Both the position numbers and the translations under genes were made by a program. The notes beneath the pieces were generated by a model. It was not told the DNA's origin and searched no databases. It was given only the letters and a program-made list of their open reading frames with translations. Shown here piece by piece: positions 1-9,719 of a DNA stretch of 64,000 bases. Numbering within the stretch: the stretch's first letter is position 1; each line of letters opens with the position of its first letter. Origin of the DNA: Pogona vitticeps (taxonomy: Eukaryota > Chordata > Lepidosauria > Squamata > Agamidae); contig NC_135791.1 in assembly GCF_051106095.1 (NCBI RefSeq), positions 6,148,501-6,212,500 of the forward strand, in the 5' to 3' direction.

Positions 1-757
1 CACCAGAGGAAGTGTGGCTCTGAAGCACCAAACTCCTGTTCAGCCAATCAACGAACCGGTGGTTGGTGCCCATCTCTGTTCAGTATCCCTTGCTGAGGGA
101 TACGTGGCTGCAGCATATTTCCACCACAATTGTTATGGCTTTCCCTTCTGCTACTTCCCGTGTCACTGGAGGCCACTGATGGGAGTCCCAAAATGAGGAT
201 GCCTCGTGATGATGTCGAGGCTGATTTCAGCAGCATCCCAGTGATGATGTACATCACCGATCAAAAGCAGCTTGAGTTCTGTATTTCCGCTCCTACCGTT
301 CTTCTAAAAATACCGTTGAGGGTCATTTAGAAGCAACAGTGCCTTCCACAGGCTATATTAGGGACAGCCGCGGACAGCTACCACCGAGGAAGATCTGTAG
401 CACCACCAATTGCCCCACTATAAGTTGGTCATTGTGATCCATGTTGACTTCTTGATCCTCTCTTGCTGGAGACTAGAGAGTCCCACGGCAATGATGACTT
501 TAGCTGTGGCAGATCTAAATCAAGGTGGGTGTAAGGCAGCCTGTGCCCCGTGCAACCCCCTTGACCTCCTTAGGATCCCACCATCTGATGTTCCATCATT
601 AAAAGTTAGATCCAAAGCTTGCCCTTCCTCCCCACAGGGGGGGGGGGAAGGGGCACAGGGGTCTACCTGGCCACATTTGGAAGGTACCCTCGGCTGTTTT
701 AGGCTCAGGTGAGGCCTTTTCTCCAAACCACAGTTTTTAAAACAGTGCTTAAAAATA

Positions 758-795
<38 letters not shown>

Positions 796-2079
796 TTGCA
801 TGCTATGGCCACTAGAGGGTACCACGGAGCTGTTTCAGTTTTTTTTATTAAAAAATTTTTTTTTACAAAAAATATTTTGAAAGGAGGGATGCCGGAGCTG
901 TTGCAAGATCTAGTGTTGGATGAGTGCTTACTCCAGGCTTCTAGAATTCGCCCACCCCTACTATCAAGGATGCTTTGGTTGCATCCAAACTAATCCCTAC
1001 CCCATCCCAAAAATTTTTTTTTAAAAATTGATCCAGCAAATTCTAATGCCTCTCTTTCTTGCCTTGCCAGGGTCTGCTCTCTCTTAAACTTTGCTCTTAT
1101 TGTCAGATGGGTTTCTTTCATTGAATGGGTCTCTTCAATATCTTTTCGCCCCACCAGATGCTCAGTAACCAAAGAGGAAACAATGACTTCCAGGAGGAAA
1201 AGAGAAATCTACCTATGCAGATTATTGTACAATTGGGGAAGAGGAGGAAGAGATGAAGGAAGGGAGAGAGATGGGGTGGTAGGAAACCCAAACTAAATGC
1301 CCTTAGAAGCAAGAAGAAATGATTTGGGACAAACGTCAGCTGAAGCAGAGCCATTGGGAAGTGGAATTCGTGGCAATTCGAGAAGAAAATCGTGCACAAA
1401 GACACTTTTATACACGGGTGCAAAATGGAACTTTTCATACATTTTATATGTTGTGTGTGTTTTTTGTACATAATTGGAATGGCACTTGAATTTCTTTGTT
1501 TTGTTTTTTTATTTTTGTAAAGGAAAAAATGCATTTTCTTTTTTTCCTTTTCCTCAGAACACCCTTCGTTAGACTTGAAAGATGTTAATTATGGGAATTT
1601 AAGCATTTTTATTTATTTATAATTTGTTTTGCACTTGTTTAGAATGGACAGTAGAAAAGACAGGAATATTTAGTGTTTAGGCCTTAGGAAACAGAACAGA
1701 ACTACTGTAGCTTTTGTGAACTTTTTTGATCTAGAGAAAAGTAGGAAAGAGTGTTTCTTGATCTTACTGCTTGTACTTTTTAAAAAGATGTCTGCTGATT
1801 TTTCCTCTTTATGTATATAAATACACAATAAATGGATTCCAGGTTGTTTGATAACAAACTAAAACAAACTTTCATAGTGGCAGTGTTTATATCAAAGTTA
1901 TTCGAATCTAATGTCTGGAAGCTTCGATGAATTCAAAAAAAGAATTGTTAGAAAGTGGAGGGAGAACATTAACCACAATCACTATTAACTACAGTGGCTG
2001 CAATAAGCAGAACTTCCATATTCCAACAGGGCATACCTCAAATTATTATTGCACAACTGGGCCGCCACTTACCAGTTGA
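1..2079. other. Left-edge stretch without a recognised gene
   Basis: I see no coding exon on either strand. The stretch holds a (GA)n run at 761-790 and AT-rich DNA from about 1500 to 1860. On the + strand there is an AATAAA hexamer at 1827-1832 preceded by T-rich sequence. This could be the 3' end of an untranslated region of a gene to the left, but nothing coding supports that. Confidence 0.4.
761..790. repeat. (GA)n microsatellite
   Basis: A run of about fifteen GA dinucleotides. No element boundary is visible around it. Confidence 0.9.
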
Positions 2080-2204
2080 AATGAGAAATTCTGGTGGTCC
2101 CGATCTTATCAAACTAGAGCAGGAGTTGAGCAAGGTGGCAAAGGAGGTTGTCCAGATTTATAAGCCACCTTGGGTCCTTTTGAGGAGAAAGGAGGGGTAC
2201 AACA
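2080..2204 (+). mobile_element. LINE 3' tail fragment (L2/CR1-like)
   Basis: The words 'aagccaccttgggtcctttt' and 'gaggagaaaggaggggta' are the usual end of the short 3' tails of L2/CR1-clade LINEs in lizards; a related tail is at 59390-59700. The palindromic element at 2207 begins directly after it. Family assignment is from memory. Confidence 0.4.
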
Positions 2205-2206
2205 TA

Positions 2207-2467
2207 CAGTGGACCCTTGACTTACAGACGGCTTGACTTACAGACTTTTTGAGTTACAGACTTCTCTGGCCGCAAAATTTAGGTTTGACTTGCAGCCTGA
2301 GAATTGACTTACAGACCAGAAAAAAACCAAAATGGAACAAAAACGGCCTGTTACGGGATTAATCGGTTTTCGATGCACTGTAGGTCAATGGAGACTTGAC
2401 CTACAGACTTTTTGACCTGCAGCCACCGTTCCAATACGGATTCATTCTGTAAGTCAAGGGTCCACTG
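2207..2467. mobile_element. Palindromic TA-flanked element, 'cttacagac' type
   Basis: The ends are inverted copies of cagtggacccttgacttac and are flanked by TA on both sides, as for Tc1/mariner-type insertions. No transposase frame is present, so it is a non-autonomous (MITE-like) copy. Variants of 'gacttacagac' recur about eight times inside. It belongs to the same superfamily as the elements at 6532, 14461, 34364, 44395, 49000, 50583, 56692 and 61908. Confidence 0.75.
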
Positions 2468-2498
2468 TATTTTAAATGAATAAATACTGCAATCAGTA

Positions 2499-2556
2499 CA
2501 GTAGTACCTCGACTTACGAACGTCCCTACTTACGAACACAAGAGGTTTGATGTAGT
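2499..2556 (+). mobile_element. Truncated palindromic-element end
   Basis: After a TA, the sequence cagtagtacctcgacttacg resembles the left end of the element at 6532. No matching right end was found, so this is a fragment. It lies about 30 bp after the complete copy that ends at 2467. Confidence 0.5.
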
Positions 2557-2744
2557 GTGGGAAAAGAAAAACAAGCCAAGAAGAAGTGGTGGTGGCGGGC
2601 AAGGGCAGATGAACAGACACAAATTTAAGACCATACTGGATCCTAAGAGTCTGAGTTTGGCACCCGGACTGTCCACAAGTGAGGTCACTCCGCTTGCTGA
2701 GGCTCCTCTTGTTGGCCGAATGTCTCTCTCTGGCTACATTTAAT

Positions 2745-2908
2745 TCATTCATTGTGTGTCATCACATCAATGTTGACTTATGGAGATCCTTTTCAGAGTT
2801 TTCTAGGTAGAAAGGACACGGACGTGGTTCTCCTGGGACTGTGTGGCTTTCCACACAGGCTGACTCTTCTTGGGTGCACAACAGGGAATTGAACTTCCAG
2901 CCTCTGGC
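2745..2908 (-). mobile_element. tRNA-derived SINE, minus orientation
   Basis: Read on the minus strand it carries the tRNA-like head ('ccagaggctggaagttcaat') and the conserved body (accagcct.tgtgg, tttcag..tctccataagtc) shared with copies at 14290, 27826 and 51085. It is cut at its tRNA end by the TTCA microsatellite. Confidence 0.6.
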
Positions 2909-3018
2909 TCATTCATTCATTCATTCATTCATTCATTCATTCATTCATTCATTCGTTCATTCATTCATTCGTTCATTGATTCATTCATTCATTCTTTCAT
3001 TCATTCTTTCATTCATTC
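2909..3018. repeat. (TTCA)n microsatellite
   Basis: About 27 imperfect TTCA units with interruptions such as ttcg and ttct. It gives open frames reading Phe-Ile-His-Ser repeats on the + strand, which are artefacts of the repeat. Confidence 0.95.
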
Positions 3019-3358
3019 GATTTATACCCCACCCCCCCTAGACAGCGTCTACTCGCTACTGGCTCCAGATGCCTAACTCCTTGAACTAGCTAGCTAGCTT
3101 CTGGCTAGATTAAAGTACATAAATAAATTTGGGATTTCAGCCCCTTCTTCCTCTCAATGTCATTGCCAGCTGGCACATGTAGCATGCCAAATAAGGGGGT
3201 GGTGGTGTCTCCATAGGAGATGGGTTTATGACATGTGCTTGTCCAGTCTATTATGAGCAGACCTTCAAGTGAGGAGATGCAACAAGCTTTTGGCCAGAAA
3301 GGCACAGACTAAAATGATGGAAGGAAGGTTTGGATTTTGTGCCTGAGAAGAGGGCAAG

Positions 3359-4503
3359 ATGAAGATATTCTTGTTTCTGCTCACTTTCCCATTGCTAGCC
3401 AGGGCTAGCTCTAAGAAGACAGTAATCACAGGCATGAGGTTGGAGAAGAGCACCAAGCCAGGGGCTGGCAACTTAGAAAACGGCATGGTTCAAGTGGTAG
3501 AAAGAAGTGGAATCTATCTTCGAATTTATGGGCAAGGCATCAATGAGCTCATCTGGCAGGTTGTCTATTTTGGGGAGATGCTGGGCTCAGATAGAGCCGC
3601 TGGAGTTCCTCACGAAGACGCCTGCCGTGAAAAGACCAGTGACTTGCGGGTCCTTCCACGTGCTTTCAAGGTACAAGAAACATCTGCAGTGCTGGCTGTG
3701 ATTGTCCAGACTCTGCAAAAGGAAATCCACTACAAGGACTATGTGCTGTGCCTTGCGGACAATCCCGAACCGCCACAACATCAACGTGGGGGCCACCATT
3801 TGCACCTCCGTGTAGTGGAGGAAGAGAAATGGCACCTTCCTCTCTGGCTTCATATCATCTTGCTCGTGGTCTTCCTGGGACTCTCAGGTATGTTCAGCAG
3901 CCTTGTCCAAGGCCTGATGTCTTTGAATCGCCTGAAACTACACATTTTGCAGAAGAATGGCACGGACGACGAGAAGATATACGCTTCTAGAATTCAGTCC
4001 CTCCGCGAGAAGGGCAATTACCTGCTGTCCTCTTTGCTGATAGCTAATGCCTTAGTCAAATACTCTGTCATCACATTGTTTAACCTTCTGATTGGCACCA
4101 CTGTGGTGGCTATTGGCATCTCATTTTTTGCCATGTTCCTGTTTCAGAAGATAACCCCACAGGCTGTCTGGTGCCATCATGGCTGGGCCGTGACCACCTT
4201 CATTACCCGTGTTGTCATGTGGCTGACATTCCCAGTCTCTTATCCCCTCAGTAAAATCTTGGACCGCATGTTTGGTAAAGATCTAGGCACTACCGGCACC
4301 GAAGAGGACCTGAGTCCAAAAGAGCGGAACACCATCCAAGGAGCTGTGGGGCCGAGCACTAAGACGGTGGAAGATGTCATGACTCGATCAACACAGAAGC
4401 CACCTTGTTTTTGATGCAGTGACAGACGTTATGGAGAGCGGCTATACCCGTATTCCCGTCTATGAGAAGGAAAGGATTAATATTGTGGATATACTGATGT
4501 GAT
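3359..4503 (+). pseudogene. CNNM (cyclin M / ACDP magnesium transporter) exon-1-like relic
   Basis: A 351-codon open frame starts at 3359 with a signal-peptide-like start (MKIFLFLLTFPLLARASS). It continues into an acidic ectodomain and then a DUF21 transmembrane domain at about residues 155-305 (landmarks KWHLPLWLHIILLVVFLGLS, EKGNYLLSSLL, LTFPVSYPLSKILD). This matches exon 1 of vertebrate CNNM1-4 genes, which encodes ectodomain, DUF21 and the start of the first CBS domain. Relative to CNNM4 as I recall it, about 19 codons are missing after the DUF21 domain. The open frame ends at 4414 just after VEDVMT. CNNM homology resumes in another frame at about 4385-4500 ([20 protein letters not shown]) and then stops. 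FGEIVPQ of functional CNNMs is FQKITPQ here (Lys264), and SGLNLG is SSLVQG. No later exons were found. I read it as a decayed or strongly diverged lineage-specific CNNM paralogue; which one is unknown. Confidence 0.7.
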
Positions 4504-4509
4504 CGGGTT

Positions 4510-4780
4510 CTTCATGAGCTGGTGACGGTTCCCACATTCTGGCGGGAATAAGAGACGATTTCAAAAATTCAATCGGTTCTATTTTACGAACTTCAACATC
4601 ATGATCAACCAAATTAAAAGGCTCGAAACCACTCAGTTCTGGCAACGTCTTGTAACTCAGCGTTTTGGTTCCTGGCGTAAATAGGTCACTCCTCACCTTG
4701 GGGCTGGACCAAACCACTCGCGATCGGTCATTTCCCTCAAAGGGGCGCTCCTTACTGCACACACTGGATCCAATGGTCGC
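4510..4780 (-). other. Unassigned open stretch on the minus strand
   Basis: A minus-strand frame of about 90 codons (within an open frame at 4460-4807) reads smoothly, with landmarks such as TPGTKTLSYKTLPELSGFEP and VRKIEPIEFL. I do not recognise a family. It lies between the CNNM relic and a fold-back repeat; the first dozen codons of the longer frame (AKQPEKPTATI) belong to that repeat. It may be part of an unknown mobile element, an exon remnant, or chance. Confidence 0.25.
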
Positions 4781-4784
4781 TGTA

Positions 4785-4973
4785 GGTTTTTCGGGCTGTT
4801 TGGCCATGTTCTGGAGGTTTTTCTTCCTAATATTTTGCCAGTCTCTGTGGCCGGCATCTTCAGAAGACAGGAGTCAGGACTCAGAGAACACAGACAGAGT
4901 TCTAACTCCTGTCCTCTGAAGATGCCGGCCACAGAGACTGGTGAAACATTAGGAAGAAAAACCTCCGGAATCA
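4785..4973. mobile_element. Fold-back retroelement tail (possibly Penelope-like)
   Basis: The arms at about 4810-4875 and 4904-4972 are inverted copies centred on 'tctgaagatgccggccacag' and 'cttcctaat'. The same tail recurs at 23372-23491, 31524-31660 and 62966-63050. The conserved text (ggctttcacggctggga, tttcgccagtctctgtgg) is common in reptile genomes. I assign it to Penelope-like elements from memory only. Confidence 0.45.
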
Positions 4974-5780
4974 ACATTTTGGATTATGTGCTACACTAGC
5001 CGAGATCACAGGCAGGAAGGTCATGCTCGTAATCCGTTAATAATAAATACATGCGTGGATCTATAAAGAGACATGAGAGAAAGAGGAACTGCAAAGCCCA
5101 ACTTCTGTCTGGTAGTTTTGCTGATTTCTCTTTCCAAATCCCATTCCTACCCAGATAGTACAGGAAGTATTCTAGAAGCCAGAAGGAAGAATGTATTTAG
5201 CCACAGGGGTCCAAACGTCTGAAAGGTGGGCTCCAAAATGTGCCTTTGACCTGGAGTCACTTTTTCCTTCCTCTGGTGAAGGTTGTGCATTTGTTCACGA
5301 AGCACAATCATGAAATATCACTATATTTCCCCCACCTATTTGCTTTTGGCCCTGAAAATTGGCCAAACCGGTCTCTTGATGCTAGTTTCGTAGCCTCTGC
5401 CTCCCTCTGCCGTCCGAGAGAGAAATAACCTCCAATGTTCTGTCGTGCAGGGGACGCACCGGGCAAAGCGGCCGCCTGAGCCGGCTGTGCAGCTACATGG
5501 GCAGAAGGGGTTGGCAAGTATTAATGGCTGAAGTGAGGCAAGATTGGTTTCAAAGCCTCTCTTTTGCTTAGCTGACCCTGCAAAGAACAATTGACAGGGT
5601 TCATGTCCTGGCATGAGACGGCCGCTCTTTTAAGGAAAGATCATTCTTGATTGCGTGACGGCTGTCGTTTTATTGTTTTTATTGATTTTTGTTGTATGCA
5701 TTGCCCTTGTGTGTTGGGGGGATGAAAGCAATGCTGACTTAAACCCCTGAGCTGCCCTTCACCACCATCATCACCATCAG

Positions 5781-5800
5781 CAGCAGCAGCAGCAGCAGCA
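5781..5800 (+). repeat. (CAG)n microsatellite
   Basis: Six to seven CAG/AGC units, preceded by a short (CAT/CAC)n tract. They lie in non-coding DNA beside an RTE-like fragment. Confidence 0.85.
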
Positions 5801-6260
5801 TCTTAGAATTGCAGAGCTGGAAATTACCCTCTGAATCATCATGGAGTCCAGCCCCTATCAAGGAGGCGCTGTGGGGATTCAAACCCCCCACTCTCTGGCT
5901 TCGCCAATTCCTACTCCAGATGGATGGCGTTTCGTCAGAAGTCTCCACTATGTCCTGTCCGTCTTGGGTGTCCCTGCACGGCATAGCCCATCGCTTCTCT
6001 AAGTTACTCAAGCCCCTTCGCCACGACAAGGCAGCAATCCATGAAGGGATTAAAATACATACTCTAAATATTGCCATCCCCTTCACGGATTGCTGCCTTG
6101 TCATGGCGAAGGGGCTTGAGTAATTCAGAAGCTATGGGCTATGCCGTGCAGGGACACCCAAGACGGACAAGTCATAGTGGAGAGTTCTGACTCAACTTGA
6201 TCCACCTGGAGCAGGAACTGGCAAGCCACTCCAGTATCTCTGCCAAGAATACCCATGAAC
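5801..6260. mobile_element. RTE/BovB-type 5' fragment in inverted duplication
   Basis: Arm 5905-6048 is the reverse complement of arm 6078-6222, with about 30 bp between. The right arm carries 'ttgtcatggcgaaggggctt' and 'tatgccgtgcagggacaccc', text I know from BovB/RTE-associated repeats of ruminants and squamates. No intact frame is left. Confidence 0.55.
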
Positions 6261-6531
6261 AGAAACAAAAGGCAAAAATATATGACGTTGGAAGATGGGC
6301 CCCTCAGGTCGGAAGGCATGGGGCTGGAGAATCCTTCCTGCTAGCCTCTTCACCTCTGAAGATCAGTTTAGGTAATCCCAACCAACACTACAAGTTTACA
6401 CTGAGGAATTGGCATTGAGTGCCTCATTTATTTCTGTATCTTCCCTTCACTACCAGGTCATTGTGCTAAACCCATCTTGTGCTAGTTTTTTACTCCCACT
6501 GATCCAGTTAAACGTCAGAAGACCACTTTTA

Positions 6532-7081
6532 CAGTGGTGCCTCGACTTACAAAAATCAATCCGTAACGGAATGGTGTTCATAATTCGAAATGTTTGTAAG
6601 TCGAATCCGCATTTCCCATAGGAATGCATTGAAAACCGATTAATCCGTTCCGGCTGTTTTTTGTTCTTATATAGAGGCGATGTTTGTAAGTCGAAGCATT
6701 CGTTCCCATAGGAACAAATGCAAAAGAGATTAATCCGTCCTCTACCACTAAGGGAGAATTTTTTTAACCTAAGATGACCTAAGATTTAAAAAAGGCAGGA
6801 AAGGAGGGAGGGAGGGAGGGAACGAACACCTTTTAAACAAAACACCTTTAAAACCAAGCAGCTTTAAACCAAACCAAGCACCTTTCAAACCAATTTTTAC
6901 ATTTTAAAATTACAGTACCAGGAAATACCAGGAAGTCCAAAGTCCACTTCCCACTTTATCTGTGTTTTTTTGTTCCTAAATTCAAGCTCCGGCTGCAAGT
7001 TGAAACAAAATTTTGTGAACGAAGCTGTTCATAAGTCGAAATGTTCATATGTAGGTGCGTTTGTAAGTTGAGGCACCACTG
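6532..7081. mobile_element. Palindromic TA-flanked element, 'taagtcgaa' type
   Basis: The ends cagtggtgcctcgactta and taagttgaggcaccactg are inverted repeats, flanked by TA at 6530-6531 and 7082-7083. At 550 bp it is the longest copy here. The internal words ttgtaagtcgaa and cataagtcgaa recur, with ccataggaa blocks. A (GGGA)n stretch at 6803-6822 has expanded inside it. No transposase is present. Confidence 0.8.
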
Positions 7082-7565
7082 TATTTTAAGAACAGTCCTC
7101 TATATGGAAAGGCACCATTACCTCTGCAGCATCCAAAGCAACATTTATGGGGTGTGGTGTGGATACGGCATATTAAGGAGCTAGTCCCTCTGAAGAAACG
7201 CAGACCCCCTACAGGGACCAAAATGTCCTTTCACCCTCTTTCTATGCTTCAGATGTGTTGGACTTCAAGCCAGGGAATTTAATTTAATATGTCTCTGTTC
7301 TGGATAAGCAGAACTGACATCAATGCATTCTAAACCATTCGCACATCTATGCACCTGTCTTTGAAAAAAATGAAAGCTGGATAATTGGCGTGAAATGTCT
7401 GTTACGGGCACAGAGCTAAAAACAAGCTACCAGCGTCTTCTAAAAGGTGCCCCAGATAGGTTTTCCTGTGAATCTTATGCAAAATTTGAAAATTTGAAAA
7501 ACCTGGTTGCTTTTTTTAAACTTTATCTTCCCTGCTAATTTGGGATTCTGTGAGTTAAAATCCAA

Positions 7566-7592
7566 AAGAGAGAGAGAGAGAGAGAGAGAGAA
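7566..7592. repeat. (GA)n microsatellite
   Basis: Thirteen GA units in unannotated DNA; the region 7085-7880 otherwise shows no gene or element I can name. Confidence 0.9.
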
Positions 7593-7883
7593 CTTTTTTC
7601 CAAGTGCTCCTAAAATAGCATGGCCAGCCTCTCTCGGCTTCCACCCGGCCTCTGGCACTCCGGAAAGCTGTGAACGGAAACTGTTTACCCTCTCTGGGTG
7701 GGTGTGCAAACTACATTTACCAAGGAAAACTTGTCTTAGGCTGCACCACAGCAGCAGAGCTTTTGCTTAAAAGGGATCAACAAGATAATCCCACGCAGAA
7801 AGCTGCTAGATCGAGGCTGGAAGTACCAGGGTGCTTCCAAACAGAAGAGTACACACTGTGAAAGGCCTGGGGAAATGAAAATA

Positions 7884-8139
7884 TCGTATTTTTCGGTGTA
7901 TAAGACGCCCCAATGTATAAGACACCCCCCACTTTTCTAATCCAAAATTAAGAAATCTAAGTGGGGATTAGCAAGTGCAGGGGGAAAGGGATCAAAGCGC
8001 TGCAGGATCGCTTTGATCCCTGCTTTCCTCTCCACTTGTTTTTGTTCTCTCCTCAGCTTGCTTCCGTGTATAAGATGACCCTCAATTTTTAGTCTAAAGA
8101 TTTTAGACAAAAGTATAGTCTTATACGTGGAAAAATAGG
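7884..8139. mobile_element. Palindromic element, 'gtataagacg' family (copy 1, inverted)
   Basis: The ends read cgtatttttcggtgtataag and ttatacgtggaaaaata. Internal blocks (aaattaagaaatctaagtgg, gggatcaaagcgctgcagga) match the copies at 8480 and 32511 in the opposite orientation. It is non-autonomous. Confidence 0.7.
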
Positions 8140-8479
8140 GTGCCTTGGTTTAGGGCAAGGGTGGGGAACGTCAGGCCCTGGCAACTAAATCTGGCCCTCT
8201 GACGTGCCCTCACTGAATGGGTTTTCCAGCTTTGGGACATTTTGCCTTAACGCTGAAAGCCTGGAGCGCCTCCTGGAGGCTTGGTTATCGATAGTAATAG
8301 CTTTAAGCTAAAAGGCACTTGCATTTTTGGCCCCATCCTTTGTCTTCGGCCCCTACCACCATTACGTTTCTCCCCTCGATTTAACTTTTGGGTTTGGTTC
8401 TCCATCTGTTGGTCGCCGTCTCTCACACACTCATAAAATCAATGCATCCTTTTATGGGAGAGGCCAAAAAGGATATTTA

Positions 8480-8739
8480 CCGTATTTTTTCTGTGTATAA
8501 GACTACACTTTTATCTAAAATCTTTAGACTAAAAATCGAGGGTCATCTTATAAATGGAAGTAAGCTGAGGAAAGAACAAAAATAAGTGGAGGGGAAAGCA
8601 GGGATCAAAGCGATCCTGCAAGGCTTTGATCCCTGCTTTCCCCTCCACTTGCTAAGCCCCACTTAGATTTCTTAATTTTGGGTTAGAAAACTGATGGGTA
8701 TCTTATACATGGGGGTGTCTTATCCATGGAAAAATACAG
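8480..8739. mobile_element. Palindromic element, 'gtataagacg' family (copy 2)
   Basis: It runs from ccgtattttttctgtgtata to ggaaaaatacag and is flanked by TA at 8478-8479 and 8740-8741. The core carries aagcagggatcaaagcgatc and its near-complement. It lies about 340 bp from copy 1 and is inverted relative to it. Confidence 0.75.
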
Positions 8740-8741
8740 TA

Positions 8742-9719
8742 ATTCAGACGCCTTCTGCTAGTCAAAGCATCTAGTCTACTGTGCTTGCGTTCCTGTGGCT
8801 ATCCAGTCTTGCTATAGTGAGTTCTTTAAAAAAATTTTTTGAAGATAGTAAATCAATCAACCTTATTGTATTAATATACTGAGGGGGGGCAGTAAAAATA
8901 ACTAGACTGAATGATGCTTTTGTAAAAGTATTAAAGCCAATAGACGATGTTTCTGATTCTTTAGTAAAACATTTTCAATCCAATCTATCGAAGAGAAGTT
9001 ATTCTTGTAATTGGGCTGAGGTTGACCTTCCGAAAAAGAAAATCCCAAAGCATAGAGCAGGTATAAAACATTAAGTTGAACGAGCCCTTCGCTTCTAGTT
9101 CTTTAAAATAACACTTGGCAGAACTTATAAGCAGGGTGAAGAAGAGGTAGGAGGCTTGCAGGAGGATTTCAAGACAGTTTTCCATACATGCCTCGAGGAG
9201 AGGTGTCACAACAAGAACATGGATAGGTATGCTTAGTTTATTGACTACAAGAAAAAACTTTTTTGGGGGAGTCAAAATCCAGCATGGCAACCTTATGTGG
9301 CTGTAAGCAAACATCTGGATTCATTTAAACGGACAGACAGTAAAACCAGGGCGCTGTAGTAGCAACAACAAAAAAACTAGAGATGACAAAGGACACAGAA
9401 ATACAAAGAGGGGAACAGGAAGAACATGCTTTCACTGCTTTTCAATGTGTACTCCAAGAACATCTTGAAAGCAGCACTTACTGATGTGCATGAAAGATAT
9501 TATTGTTCACCGATAAGTTATCAACAATAGCGGACATGCAGATGATAGAGCATCGCTAAATGACAGTTCAAGCAATGTGCAAAGTTTACTCAATAAAGGG
9601 CATGCCCGAGTAGACCCACGGAGCACCCACTCGGAGTAAGATGAATTGTGCTCCTTTTTAAACCGAAAAAGCAATTGCTCATTTTGTACCTGTAGATATT
9701 TTAGTGGTATGTAGGTGGG
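8742..9719. other. Stretch without a recognised gene
   Basis: No exon with splice sites or a recognisable protein was found. The right part (about 9400-9720) may already be 5' sequence of the old RTE LINE that follows, but the similarity is too weak to set a boundary. Confidence 0.4.

Noticed and set aside
2841-3076. Repetitive Ser-Phe-Ile-His protein frames
   Set aside because: Direct translation of the TTCA microsatellite.
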